64,000 nucleotides of DNA from Paracoccus amoyensis. Its GTDB lineage: Bacteria; Pseudomonadota; Alphaproteobacteria; Rhodobacterales; Rhodobacteraceae. Positions 17,925 to 26,811 of the stretch are shown here, in pieces; position 1 is the stretch's first letter; each line of letters begins with the position of its first letter. The position numbers and the translations under genes were made by a program. Location of the stretch: contig NZ_JACOQL010000004.1 in the NCBI RefSeq assembly GCF_014490725.1, positions 248,001 through 312,000 of the forward strand, read 5' to 3'. Below the pieces are notes generated by a model, which did not search any database, was not told the DNA's origin, and saw nothing but the letters and a program-made list of their open reading frames with translations.

Positions 17925-19051
17925 GCGATCTGGACAAATCCTTCGCCTTTCTGTGCGAGGCTGATCGGTTGAAATCCGTTGACCGTGCCAGCGTGCTGAT
18001 GGACCTGTCCCGGGACGAAAACAGCGCCGAACACAGTTGGCATGTCGCGCTTTACGGGATGGTCTTCGGCGCGTCTGATCGCGCGATCCAGATGCTGCTG
18101 CTGCATGACCTGGTCGAGATTGATTGCGGCGATCATCCTATTCATCTTCAGCATGACGCAGCCGCCGTTCAGGCTGCCGAAAATGCCGCCGCCCGGCGTC
18201 TGTTCGGGATGCTGCCGCGGGGCGACCAGTTTGCCGATCTGTGGGCTGAATTTGAACAGGCCCAGACCCCCGATGCGCAAATGGCCAAGCGCATGGATCA
18301 TGTCCAGCCGATCATGCAGGTGCTGTATGCGCCGGTCCCGTTGTCCGATCATCTCGGCATTGTTCGGGGCAATATGACCAGCGGTCGTGCGGCGCGATTG
18401 CGTCAGGAATGGCCGGTCATCATGCAGGCCGCCGAATCGTTGCTTGATGGTCGTTCCGTCGATGGCGATCTTGCCAGGCGGCTGGCCTTTCTGGCCGAGG
18501 CTGACAGGCTGAAATCCGTGTATCGCGCCAGCCCGCTATGCGATTCATCGCGCCGAGAGAACAGTGCCGAACATAGCTGGCATCTGGCACTTTACGCGTT
18601 GATCATGGCGGGCTATGCGGATCACCGGGTCGATATTTCGCGGGTGATCCGCATGTTGATCCTGCACGATCTGGTTGAAATCGACACGGGCGATGTGCCG
18701 CTGCATTCCGCAAATGGGCAGGCGCATCATGGTGCCGATCAGATGGCGGCCGAATGCGCGGCGGCGGACCGGATCTTTGGTCTGCTGCCTGCACAGCAGG
18801 GGCGTGAATTCCGCGCCCTTTGGGATGAGTTCGAGGCAGACGAAACCCCCGACGCCATCTTTGCCAAGTCGCTGGACAGGGTTCAGCCCGTCATGCAGAA
18901 CCTCGCCTCGGACGGGGGAACCTGGGCCGAATTCAATGTCACCTATCCGCAGCTTCTGGAACGTGTTGGCAGTCGTATTGAACGCGGTGCACCTGAATTA
19001 TGGAAGTGGCTGCATCAGCGTGCAACAGTCTGGTTCGCCCAAAGCACCTGA
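17921..19051 (+). CDS. Tandem HD-domain protein (two YfbR/HDDC2-like phosphohydrolase domains)
   Basis: 376 residues made of two homologous HD domains of about 185 residues each. Domain 1 has ENSAEHSW and LLHDLVEIDCGD; domain 2 has ENSAEHSW and LILHDLVEIDTGD. Both keep the His and His-Asp metal ligands. DRLKSV.RAS and ETPDA.FAK.LD..QP also repeat (TPDAQMAKRMDHVQP in domain 1). Single-domain relatives of this type dephosphorylate deoxynucleoside 5'-monophosphates. The fused double form suggests an internal pseudo-dimer made from two normal subunits (inference). Last gene of the 16834-19051 operon. Confidence 0.85.
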   Translation: MSDLDKSFAFLCEADRLKSVDRASVLMDLSRDENSAEHSWHVALYGMVFGASDRAIQMLLLHDLVEIDCGDHPIHLQHDAAAVQAAENAAARRLFGMLPRGDQFADLWAEFEQAQTPDAQMAKRMDHVQPIMQVLYAPVPLSDHLGIVRGNMTSGRAARLRQEWPVIMQAAESLLDGRSVDGDLARRLAFLAEADRLKSVYRASPLCDSSRRENSAEHSWHLALYALIMAGYADHRVDISRVIRMLILHDLVEIDTGDVPLHSANGQAHHGADQMAAECAAADRIFGLLPAQQGREFRALWDEFEADETPDAIFAKSLDRVQPVMQNLASDGGTWAEFNVTYPQLLERVGSRIERGAPELWKWLHQRATVWFAQST

Positions 19052-19177
19052 AAGGCCTGCACGCGAGCACGACAACTGCGCGGTTATCGAAAAGAGCGGA
19101 ACATTTTCATCCCGGTAGGTGTTGAAGATTGGAGATGCAGGTCCAGCATGATCTGCCAATCGCAAGGAGGATGCACA

Positions 19178-19630
19178 ATGTTTAACAAAGTTCATGCCGC
19201 TGCGGCGGCTATCATGTTTACTGCCAGCACTGCTGCTTTCGGTCAGGTCATGGTTGGAGAGCAATCGGTGGAAGCAGGCGATCTGCCCGCAGTCGAGGCC
19301 CATTGCGCGATGCTTGCCACCGGCGGCACAGAAAGCAACATGGCCGAGGCGGGGATTTCAGGCAATCCCGACACCGCTGGTCAGGAGGCGGACGCGGATG
19401 CGGCGCAGCTGGGCTCGACAGCGAATGAAGCTGCGCCAGAAGGAAACGCAGGGAATCCTTCGGCCGAGGCTGATGCCGCCACCGAAGCTGCGACGGGTGA
19501 TACATCCAGTTCTACGACCGAGCAGGTTGCGGTTGCGGGTAACTCGGGTAACCCGGATGCAGAGGAGGCCTCTGGCGGAGTTAATCTGCAACAGATCACT
19601 TTGGCCGAATGTGAGGCTGCCGGTCTCTGA
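19178..19630 (+). CDS. Small secreted Ala/Glu-rich protein with SGNPD-like repeats
   Basis: 150 residues. ATG 19178 has a perfect AAGGAGG seven bases upstream. Signal peptide FNKVHAAAAAIMFTASTAAFG, then a low-complexity acidic mature protein with three copies of an (A/S)GNP(D/S) motif: GISGNPDTAG, GNAGNPSAEA and GNSGNPDAEE. Two cysteines bracket the repeats (AHCAML and AECEAAGL) and could form a disulfide. No family recognised. Probably periplasmic or extracellular. Followed by a terminator. Confidence 0.7.
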   Translation: MFNKVHAAAAAIMFTASTAAFGQVMVGEQSVEAGDLPAVEAHCAMLATGGTESNMAEAGISGNPDTAGQEADADAAQLGSTANEAAPEGNAGNPSAEADAATEAATGDTSSSTTEQVAVAGNSGNPDAEEASGGVNLQQITLAECEAAGL

Positions 19631-19665
19631 TCGCCGGATGACAGGATATCTGACAGGATATCGAA

Positions 19666-19690
19666 GCCGCCGGGTTCGTCCCGGCGGTTC
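19666..19690 (+). terminator. Rho-independent terminator after the SGNPD-repeat gene
   Basis: GCCGCCGGG / CCCGGCGGT, nine pairs with a TTCGT loop, followed by TCTCTAT. The T-tract is short but the stem is strong and lies about 35 bp after the stop codon. Confidence 0.7.
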
Positions 19691-19740
19691 TCTATATTCC
19701 GGGCGCATCTCTGCGCGGTAGATTAAACCAGGCGCTATTG

Positions 19741-19774
19741 GCATGCCATGGCATACAACCTTTCCTTGCCCGGC
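19741..19774 (+). repeat. 34-bp direct repeat, left copy
   Basis: Starts GCATGCCATGGCATACAACC and matches 21046-21079 at 31 of 34 positions, same orientation. The two copies bracket the Hint-domain gene. The left copy lies between the terminator at 19690 and the end of that gene. Confidence 0.85.
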
Positions 19775-19775
19775 C

Positions 19776-20948
19776 TTAGCTGTTCAACGGTCGGTTATGC
19801 CGGATGTGTCTGTCGATCAGCTTGCGGGCGCGGAGACCGGTTGCAAACGCTCTGGCCGGTCCAAAACATGCATCGGCGCTGGAAAGCCAAGGGAAGATGG
19901 TCATAATTTCCTGTTCCGCTTTTTCGCCCAGGGCTGCCAGGGCCTGTGGACCGGGATACAGCGATTCGGTTTGCGCGCCGTTCGACATCAACACCTCGTG
20001 GTGATCGAACATCAGGTGCACATAGGTCACGTCATGCGCGTCCTGAACGATGCTTACGCTTGGCAAATCCAGCAATTGTCGCGCCGGCACCAGCAGTTCA
20101 TCGGCGCCAAACATCCGCCGCGCGATGGCCGAGCGGACCAGAATCCGATGTTGTGGTGAAACAAGCAGATCCCGAGACGGCTGGTTTGCGCCCAACGCAC
20201 CCGCAGCGATGCGGATTGGTAACAGCTTTGGATTTGTCCGTAATTCGTCAGGTCCGATCCGCCTTGAACTGCGCCAACGCACGGGCTGCAGTCCGTGATC
20301 GCGCGTCATGACCAGATCGCCCACGGCAATGGTTTCAACGCGGCATTGGCCTTGGTCCGTCTCGATCAGGGTGCCGGTGACAAAGCAAGGCACAAACGCA
20401 GCCATATCATAGCGATCGGCCGAAGCGACATTCAGGTTTGTGTTGTAATACGCGGTATTGGTGGGCAGCTGGATTGAAACGATGGGATAGGTCGTCACCG
20501 CCGCAATTTCGCCCGGATTGCCGCCCGCAACCGGCGGCGGGATCATGAACGTTTCGCCAGATGTGTCCTGAAAGATGCGAACGGTCGTTGTCACCTTATC
20601 GGTTGTGCCGTTGGGCAGCATCCTGACGATAGTGACATTGGTGGCCACAAACGCGCCGTCCAACTCTCGGCTATAGGTGATGTTGTTCAGGGAATAGGTG
20701 ATGGTTTCCTGCGTGCCGGATGCGTTATTGTGAAAAATCCGACCATCATTGTTGGTATCATTCATCCTGACATTGGTCACACGATCATAAAGCGGCAAGC
20801 CGCGCGACCCGATTGTGCGGCCCGCAAAAATCTGCGTGGCGCGTTCCGCGTTATTGGTCGTCTCATCCGCGTCGATGTCGGAAAACTTGCCAAGATAGAT
20901 CATCTTGTAGGTCGAAACTGACACAGCACACCCATACCCAGAAAACAT
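19776..20948 (-). CDS. Hint-domain protein (Rhodobacteraceae type)
   Basis: About 375-390 residues. The C-terminal half is a Hint (intein/hedgehog-like self-cleavage) domain: it opens with PCFVTGTLIETDQGQCRVE, the cysteine being the nucleophile, continues VGDLVMTRDHGLQPVRW and has the block-B-like LLVSPQHRILV. The N-terminal about 190 residues (IYLGKFSDIDADETTNNA..., many N/T/D residues) show no known domain. Start is uncertain: ATG 20948, or an internal GTG that gives MSVSTYKMIYLGK; the second fits relatives better. Such proteins are common in Rhodobacteraceae; their role is unclear. The gene is flanked by direct repeats. Confidence 0.75.
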   Translation of the reverse strand: MFSGYGCAVSVSTYKMIYLGKFSDIDADETTNNAERATQIFAGRTIGSRGLPLYDRVTNVRMNDTNNDGRIFHNNASGTQETITYSLNNITYSRELDGAFVATNVTIVRMLPNGTTDKVTTTVRIFQDTSGETFMIPPPVAGGNPGEIAAVTTYPIVSIQLPTNTAYYNTNLNVASADRYDMAAFVPCFVTGTLIETDQGQCRVETIAVGDLVMTRDHGLQPVRWRSSRRIGPDELRTNPKLLPIRIAAGALGANQPSRDLLVSPQHRILVRSAIARRMFGADELLVPARQLLDLPSVSIVQDAHDVTYVHLMFDHHEVLMSNGAQTESLYPGPQALAALGEKAEQEIMTIFPWLSSADACFGPARAFATGLRARKLIDRHIRHNRPLNS

Positions 20949-21045
20949 TTGTCATTCATGCGGCCAGTCACGTTGCGTATCAACGCAATTTGCAGATCAT
21001 GGTGAATCGCCCGTTAAGGGGTGCCTGGTGGCGCAGGCCTGATCA

Positions 21046-21079
21046 GCATACCATAGCATACAACCTTTCCTTCCCCGGC
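21046..21079 (+). repeat. 34-bp direct repeat, right copy, in the icd upstream region
   Basis: GCATACCATAGCATACAACC and following bases; three differences from the copy at 19741-19774. It ends 60 bp before the icd start, so it probably overlaps the icd promoter, which suggests the left copy derives from the same promoter region. Confidence 0.85.
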
Positions 21080-21138
21080 ATTTGTCGCTATAGCGACCCT
21101 CAATCACGCAAGCCAACACCGATAAAGGGAAACCACCC

Positions 21139-22350
21139 ATGTCGAAGATTAAGGTCGAAAACCCCGTCGTCGAACTAGACGGCGATGAAATGACCCGGAT
21201 TATCTGGGATTTCATCAAGCAAAAACTGATCCTGCCCTATCTGGATGTTGACCTGAAATATTACGATCTGGGCATCGAAGAGCGCGACCGGACCGACGAC
21301 CAGATCACCATTGATGCGGCTGAAGCGATCAAGAAATACGGCGTTGGCGTCAAATGCGCGACCATCACCCCCGATGAAGTCCGGGTCGAGGAATTCGGCC
21401 TGAAAAAGATGTGGCGTTCGCCCAACGGCACAATCCGCAACATCCTGGGCGGCGTGATCTTCCGCGAGCCGATCATCGCCAAGAACGTTCCGCGTCTGGT
21501 GCCGCACTGGACCAAGCCCATCGTTGTTGGCCGCCACGCATTCGGCGATCAGTATCGTGCGACGGACTTCCTGTTCCCCGGCAAAGGCAAGCTGTCGATC
21601 AAATTCGTCGGCGATGACGGCGAAACCATCGAACACGAGGTTTATCAGGCGCCCGGCGCCGGTGTCGCGATGGCGATGTATAACCTTGACGATTCGATCC
21701 GCGATTTCGCCCGCGCGTCGCTGAATTATGGCCTGCAGCGCAAGATGCCGGTCTATCTGTCGACCAAGAACACGATCCTGAAAGCTTATGACGGCCGTTT
21801 CAAGGATATTTTCCAGGAAATCTACGAACAGGAGTTCGAGGAAGCCTTCAAGAAAGAGGGTATTTTCTACGAACATCGCCTGATCGACGACATGGTGGCC
21901 TCGGCGCTGAAATGGTCGGGTGGCTATGTCTGGGCCTGTAAAAACTATGATGGCGACGTGGAATCGGACATTGTCGCACAGGGCTTTGGCTCGCTGGGCC
22001 TGATGACCTCGGTTCTGATGACGCCCGATGGAAAGGTCGTGGAATCCGAGGCCGCCCACGGCACCGTGACCCGCCATTATCGCGAACATCAGAAGGGCAA
22101 CCAGACCTCGACCAACTCGATCGCGTCGATCTTTGCCTGGACCGGCGGTCTGAAGCACCGGGCCAAGCTGGACAATAACGAACAGCTGATGAACTTTGCC
22201 AACACGCTGGAAAAAGTCACCGTGCAGGCAGTCGAGGATGGCTACATGACCAAGGATCTGGCGCTGCTGGTCGGCCCCGATCAGAAATGGCTGACCACCA
22301 TGGGCTATCTGGAAAAAGTCGACGAATATCTGAACAAGGCGCTGGCCTAA
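21139..22350 (+). CDS. icd: NADP-dependent isocitrate dehydrogenase
   Basis: 403 residues; converts isocitrate to 2-oxoglutarate in the TCA cycle. The eukaryote-like homodimeric subfamily is clear from [45 protein letters not shown] (substrate-binding loop), [13 protein letters not shown] and [14 protein letters not shown] (cofactor region). Length is normal. The start ATG follows AAGGGAAACCACCC. Single gene with its own upstream region, ended by a terminator. Confidence 0.97.
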   Translation: MSKIKVENPVVELDGDEMTRIIWDFIKQKLILPYLDVDLKYYDLGIEERDRTDDQITIDAAEAIKKYGVGVKCATITPDEVRVEEFGLKKMWRSPNGTIRNILGGVIFREPIIAKNVPRLVPHWTKPIVVGRHAFGDQYRATDFLFPGKGKLSIKFVGDDGETIEHEVYQAPGAGVAMAMYNLDDSIRDFARASLNYGLQRKMPVYLSTKNTILKAYDGRFKDIFQEIYEQEFEEAFKKEGIFYEHRLIDDMVASALKWSGGYVWACKNYDGDVESDIVAQGFGSLGLMTSVLMTPDGKVVESEAAHGTVTRHYREHQKGNQTSTNSIASIFAWTGGLKHRAKLDNNEQLMNFANTLEKVTVQAVEDGYMTKDLALLVGPDQKWLTTMGYLEKVDEYLNKALA

Positions 22351-22361
22351 GGGCTGCGTGG

Positions 22362-22389
22362 AAGGTCGGGGGAAACCTCGGCCTTTTTC
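22362..22389 (+). terminator. Rho-independent terminator after icd
   Basis: AAGGTCGGGG pairs with CCTCGGCCTT (10 pairs including GU) around a GAAA loop, followed directly by TTTC. Confidence 0.8.
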
Positions 22390-22404
22390 ATTACGGGAGT
22401 GTGC

Positions 22405-22830
22405 ATGGTCGAAAACTGGACCTTTTGGGCGATCCTGTCTGCAGTCTTTGCCGCGCTGACCGCGATTTTCGGCAAGGTCGGCGTCACCGGGATTGGTGCG
22501 GATTTCGCCGTCTTCATCCGCACGGTTGTCATTCTGGCAGCGCTGGCGTTGATCCTGACGGCCCGGCAGGAATGGCAGGGAATCGGCGGCATTTCCGTCA
22601 AAAGCTGGGTGTTTCTGATCCTTTCCGGGCTGGCTACGGGAATAAGCTGGGTCTGTTATTATCGCGCGTTGCAACTGGGCGACGCGTCGCGGGTTGCCCC
22701 GGTCGACAAACTGAGCGTGGTGCTGGTCGCAGTCTTTGGCGTGTTGTTCCTGGGTGAGAAACTAAGTGGAACGAACTGGACCGGCGTTGCGCTGATCGGC
22801 CTGGGCGCGATTTTGGTCGCATGGCGATAG
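22405..22830 (+). CDS. EamA/DMT-type small transporter
   Basis: 141 residues, about four to five transmembrane helices: WAILSAVFAALTAIFGKVGV, VFIRTVVILAALALIL, WVFLILSGLATGISWVCYYRAL and WTGVALIGLGAILVAW. The motif PVDKLSVVLVAVFGVLFLGEKL is the classic end of an EamA repeat. It carries one EamA unit only, so it would act as a dimer. Substrate unknown. ATG 22405 has ACGGGAG six bases upstream, better than the GTG at 22399. Confidence 0.85.
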   Translation: MVENWTFWAILSAVFAALTAIFGKVGVTGIGADFAVFIRTVVILAALALILTARQEWQGIGGISVKSWVFLILSGLATGISWVCYYRALQLGDASRVAPVDKLSVVLVAVFGVLFLGEKLSGTNWTGVALIGLGAILVAWR

Positions 22831-22900
22831 GATTTGCGACTTAACACCGGCCCGTCTCTGGGTTAATGAGCAGCCAACCTCTTATGCCGGAGCCATTGCC

Positions 22901-23569
22901 ATGAAAGCTGCCGTCGTCACTTTTCCCGGATCGAACTGCGACCGTGACCTTGCCGTCGCGCTGGAACAGGCGGGGGCACAGGTCACCCGCATCTGGCACA
23001 AGGATGATGCCCTGCCAGAAGGCATCGATCTGGTCGGCGTCCCGGGCGGCTTTTCCTATGGCGACTATCTGCGCTGCGGGGCGATTGCGGCCCATTCGCC
23101 GATTGCCAATTCGTTGCGTCAACACGCGGCTAAGGGCGGTTATGTCCTTGGCATTTGCAACGGCTTTCAGGTGTTGACCGAACTGGGCCTGCTGCCCGGC
23201 GCGCTGATGCGCAACAGTGGTCTGACCTTTCTGTGCCGTCAGGCGCAATTGCAGGTGACGACGACCGACAGCGCCTTCACCGCCGGTTACAGCAAGGGGC
23301 AGCGCATCACGATCCCGGTCGCCCACCATGATGGCAATTATCAGATCACCGAAGACGGCCTGAGACAGCTGAAGGCCGAAGACCGGATTGCTTTCACCTA
23401 TGCGTCCGGAATCAACGGCTCGGTCAACGACATCGCTGGTGTGTTGTCGGAAAACCGACGCGTGCTTGGGATGATGCCGCACCCCGAGCGGGCGGCGGAT
23501 CAGGCGCTTGGCGGAACCGATGGAGCAGCGCTGTTCAAGGTATTGGTAGACAGTCTGGTCCAAGCCTGA
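22901..23569 (+). CDS. purQ: Phosphoribosylformylglycinamidine synthase subunit PurQ
   Basis: 222 residues; glutaminase subunit that delivers ammonia to PurL in purine synthesis. Type I glutamine amidotransferase: FPGSNCDRD, GVPGGFSYGDYLRCG, nucleophile Cys86 in YVLGICNGFQ and the His/Glu pair in MMPHPERAAD. purS and purL are not next to it in this window. Start ATG 22901 follows GCCGGAGCC. Confidence 0.96.
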   Translation: MKAAVVTFPGSNCDRDLAVALEQAGAQVTRIWHKDDALPEGIDLVGVPGGFSYGDYLRCGAIAAHSPIANSLRQHAAKGGYVLGICNGFQVLTELGLLPGALMRNSGLTFLCRQAQLQVTTTDSAFTAGYSKGQRITIPVAHHDGNYQITEDGLRQLKAEDRIAFTYASGINGSVNDIAGVLSENRRVLGMMPHPERAADQALGGTDGAALFKVLVDSLVQA

Positions 23570-23630
23570 CTTGTTTACGGGCCGTTCCGGGCTTAAATTG
23601 CGTCAGTTACGCGATAATCCGGAATAACCC

Positions 23631-25424
23631 GTGATCGACAAGAAAGATGCCAAAGCCTCTGATGGACAGGAGGGCGGTCATAGGCCGTTGTCCTATAATC
23701 CATGGTGGCTGCGCTTTGCTGTTCTTGCGATTTTTCTGACCGCGCTGCTTTCCGTCTGGACCACGAATGCATGGCTGACAGCGCGTTTTTCGGAAAATAC
23801 GCGGGTGCGGTCCGAACTGCGATTGGCGCTGTATACCGGCAACCTGCTGTCGGAATTGCAGCGAACCGCCGTTGTACCTTTGCTGTTGGCGCGTGATCCG
23901 GCGCTGATCGGGGCACTGAGCGGAAATGATTTTTCGACAACGTCGGCCCGGTTGATGGCGGCGCAGAAGGAAATCGGGGCATCCTCGATCAAGTTGCTGG
24001 ACGCATCGGGGCGCACGGTCGGTTCAACCGACCGCTATCAGATCGGCACCAATAACGTGCTGGCGCCCTATTTTGTGGATGCCCTCCGGTCGAGCGATAC
24101 GGTTTTCAGTGTCGCAAGCCAAGGCACTGGCGCATATGAATTTGCCTATTCGCGGGCGGTCGTGGCGGATGGCAAGACACTTGGCGTTATCGTGGTCAGC
24201 GCGGACCTGATCCGGCTGGAGCGGTCATGGGCCAGTATTTCGGACGCGGTCGCCGTCACCGACAGCGAAGGCCGCATCATCCTTGCGACCGAGCCGCGCT
24301 GGCGGGGGCTGACCCTGCCCGAAGCATTGGCGGTCAGATCCGCGCCCTCGGCGATTCAGCGGGCTTTTCAGGTGACGGCCGATTGGACCTCGACCCCGGT
24401 GGATGCCTATGTGCAGGGGCGTGCGGTGATGCAAAGCGAAGCTCGCATCCCTTTCCGCGGCTGGCGGATGATCAGCTTTACGACCTATGCCTCGATCCGC
24501 GAGCGGGTAAACGGTGTGCTGGCCCTGGAAATCATGGGCTTTGCCATGCTACTGGCGGGGACGTTTTATCTGTTGTCCCGCCGTGCCCGCCGCCAGTCTG
24601 TTGCCTATATGCGGGAATCGGCAGATCTGCGCGCGCTGAACGTGCGCCTGACCCGAGAGATCGCCGAGCGTGAGCGGGTCCAGAAAGAGTTGCGGGTGGC
24701 CGAACAGACCATGCAGCAATCTTCTAAACTGGCGGCTCTTGGCGAGATGTCGGCGGGCGTCAGCCATGAACTGAACCAGCCGCTTGCCGCGATGAAAACC
24801 TATCTGGCGGGTGCCCGCCTGCTGTTGCAAAGAGGTCGCAGTGAAGAGGCGCTGTCCAGCTTTCAGCGCATCGACGATTTGATCGAACGGATGGGGTCGA
24901 TCACCCGTCAGTTGAAATCATACGCACGCAAGGGTGGTGAAGCGGTTGAGCCAGTCGACCTGAGGTTGGTCGTAAGCTCGGCGCTGACGCTGATGGAGCC
25001 GCAGTTGCGCAGCGGCACGATTCGCGTGATCCGCAACCTGCCCCGCCAGAAGATCACTGTTCTTGCTGATAAAATCCGGCTTGAACAGGTCGTGATCAAC
25101 CTTCTGCGCAACGCCGTGGATGCGGTAAAGGACAAGAAAGACGCCCGAATAGAGATCGGCGTTGACAGCGGTGCTCACGCTTACTTGTCTGTTCGCGATA
25201 ACGGTCCCGGCGTATCAGACTTGGAAAAACTGTTCGAACCGTTCTGGACAACAAAAAAACCTGGCGAGGGAACCGGACTGGGACTTGCGATTTCATCTAC
25301 AATTGTAGCCGATTTCGGAGGTCGGTTGACCGCGCATAACGAAACCGAAGGTGGTGCTGTTTTCTGGGTCGAATTGCCTTTGCATACACCCGGACAGCCG
25401 CCACAGGCGCTTGCCGCCGAATAA
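23631..25424 (+). CDS. dctB: Sensor histidine kinase, DctB type (C4-dicarboxylate sensing)
   Basis: 597 residues, GTG start. A transmembrane helix (LRFAVLAIFLTALLSVW, about 25-45), a double-PAS-like periplasmic sensor of about 240 residues (DASGRTVGSTDRYQIGTNN is DctB-like), a second helix (EIMGFAMLLAGTFYLLS), a coiled coil, HisKA with GEMSAGVSHELNQPLAAM (phospho-His in SHELNQP) and an HATPase with NLLRNAVDAVKD, DNGPGVSD and GEGTGLGLAI. It should phosphorylate the DctD downstream, 24 bp away. The dicarboxylate ligand is inferred from overall similarity; no dct transporter is in the window. Confidence 0.88.
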   Translation: MIDKKDAKASDGQEGGHRPLSYNPWWLRFAVLAIFLTALLSVWTTNAWLTARFSENTRVRSELRLALYTGNLLSELQRTAVVPLLLARDPALIGALSGNDFSTTSARLMAAQKEIGASSIKLLDASGRTVGSTDRYQIGTNNVLAPYFVDALRSSDTVFSVASQGTGAYEFAYSRAVVADGKTLGVIVVSADLIRLERSWASISDAVAVTDSEGRIILATEPRWRGLTLPEALAVRSAPSAIQRAFQVTADWTSTPVDAYVQGRAVMQSEARIPFRGWRMISFTTYASIRERVNGVLALEIMGFAMLLAGTFYLLSRRARRQSVAYMRESADLRALNVRLTREIAERERVQKELRVAEQTMQQSSKLAALGEMSAGVSHELNQPLAAMKTYLAGARLLLQRGRSEEALSSFQRIDDLIERMGSITRQLKSYARKGGEAVEPVDLRLVVSSALTLMEPQLRSGTIRVIRNLPRQKITVLADKIRLEQVVINLLRNAVDAVKDKKDARIEIGVDSGAHAYLSVRDNGPGVSDLEKLFEPFWTTKKPGEGTGLGLAISSTIVADFGGRLTAHNETEGGAVFWVELPLHTPGQPPQALAAE

Positions 25425-25448
25425 AGTATTCGAGAGAGGAACCATCGG

Positions 25449-26774
25449 ATGTCACGCAAATTGAAGATTGCGATCGTTGACGACGAACCCGACATGCGTG
25501 AATCGATCAGCCAGTGGTTGGTTCTATCGGGTTTTGAGACCGAAACCTTTGCCAGTGCGGAAGATGCGCTGAAGGTTATCGGCAGTGATTGGCCGGGAGT
25601 CGTTGTCTCGGACATCCGCATGCCGGGCATGGATGGCATCGCCTTTCTGAAGCGTCTGATGGGATTGGATTCCAGCCTGCCGGTCATCATGATCACGGGC
25701 CACGGTGATGTGCCCATTGCGGTCGAGGCAATGCGGATCGGGGCCATGGACTTCATGGAAAAACCGTTCAACCCAGACAAAATGACGGCACTGGCCAAAA
25801 AGGCCACGCAATCGCGGCGCATGACACTGGATAACCGTGCGTTGCGCCGTGATCTGTCCGAAGGCCAGCAGGTCATGTCCAAGTTGATCGGTTCCAGTCC
25901 GGTCATGGACCGTCTGCGCGAAGACATTCTGGATCTGGGGCAGGCGGATGGTCACGTCCTGATCGATGGAGAGACAGGCACCGGCAAGACGCTGGTTGCT
26001 CATGCGCTGCATGCCGTTGGCCCGCGCGCCTCGAAGAAGTTTATCCCGGTGTCCTGTGCGGCCTATAACGACGAGGCGCTGACCGCCCGCCTGTTTGGCC
26101 CGTTGGAAGATGGGCTGCCTGCTGTCGAAGAAGCCCGTGGCGGGACGTTGTGCCTTGAAGATGTCGAGGCCCTGTCAGAAGGGTTGCAGGCCCGCCTGCT
26201 GGCATTCATCAGCGAACAGGGCGCGCCCGCGGAAACCCGCATCATCGCGATTTCCAACGCGCGTGGCGAAGGACGCAAAGCCGAAGATTCGCTTCGCCCC
26301 GATCTGTTCTACCGACTGTCCGCACTGAAAATCACCTTGCCGCCTCTGCGGGCGCGGGGCGAAGATATTCTGGCGCTTTTCACCCGCATGGCAGAGCAGT
26401 TCTCCGAAGAATATGGCTGCGAGCCACCGCAGGTCAGCGCGCAAGAGGCCGCGCAGCTTCTACAGGCGCCATGGCCGGGTAATATCCGCCAGTTGATCAA
26501 TGTGGCCGAGCGGGCTGTTCTGCAGAACCGTCGCGGGTCGGGCAGCATCGCTTCGCTGTTGATGGCGGACGGAGAGGATACGCAGCAGGCCACCACGACC
26601 GAGGGCAAGCCGCTGAAGGAATATGTCGAAAGCTTCGAGAAAATGCTGATCGACAATACCATGCGCCGCCACAAGGGCAGCATTGCCAGTGTGATGGAAG
26701 AGCTGTGCCTGCCACGCCGGACGTTGAACGAAAAAATGGCCAAATACGGCCTTCAGCGCGGCGATTACCTGTAG
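25449..26774 (+). CDS. dctD: NtrC-family response regulator, DctD type, without the GAFTGA loop
   Basis: 441 residues: receiver domain with DDEPDMRES and phospho-acceptor Asp55 (VVVSDIRMPGMDG), an AAA+ domain with Walker A GETGTGKT (about 176) and arginine finger RPDLFYRLS, and a Fis-type helix-turn-helix (GSIASVMEELCLPRRTLNEK). Where NtrC proteins have ELFGH..GAFTGA, this one reads ARLFGPLEDGLPAVEEARGG, so the sigma-54 contact loop is absent, and Walker B is LCLEDV instead of LFLDEI. This resembles the known sigma-54-independent Rhodobacter NtrC. Paired with dctB. Confidence 0.88.
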   Translation: MSRKLKIAIVDDEPDMRESISQWLVLSGFETETFASAEDALKVIGSDWPGVVVSDIRMPGMDGIAFLKRLMGLDSSLPVIMITGHGDVPIAVEAMRIGAMDFMEKPFNPDKMTALAKKATQSRRMTLDNRALRRDLSEGQQVMSKLIGSSPVMDRLREDILDLGQADGHVLIDGETGTGKTLVAHALHAVGPRASKKFIPVSCAAYNDEALTARLFGPLEDGLPAVEEARGGTLCLEDVEALSEGLQARLLAFISEQGAPAETRIIAISNARGEGRKAEDSLRPDLFYRLSALKITLPPLRARGEDILALFTRMAEQFSEEYGCEPPQVSAQEAAQLLQAPWPGNIRQLINVAERAVLQNRRGSGSIASLLMADGEDTQQATTTEGKPLKEYVESFEKMLIDNTMRRHKGSIASVMEELCLPRRTLNEKMAKYGLQRGDYL

Positions 26775-26785
26775 CCCAAAAAGCG

Positions 26786-26811
26786 GCGAGGGACAGTGCA
26801 CTGCCCCTCGC
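26786..26811 (+). terminator. Hairpin after dctD, probable terminator
   Basis: GCGAGGG / CCCTCGC outer stem with an inner CAGT-ACTG stem across one mismatch, 12 bp after the dctD stop. No T-run follows (AACTTCC), so it may need Rho or be only a transcript-end stabiliser. Confidence 0.45.

Noticed and set aside
19098..19123. GGAAC-N18-GTT as an ECF-type promoter before the SGNPD-repeat gene
   Set aside because: Spacer is at the long end and the motif is short; chance match likely.
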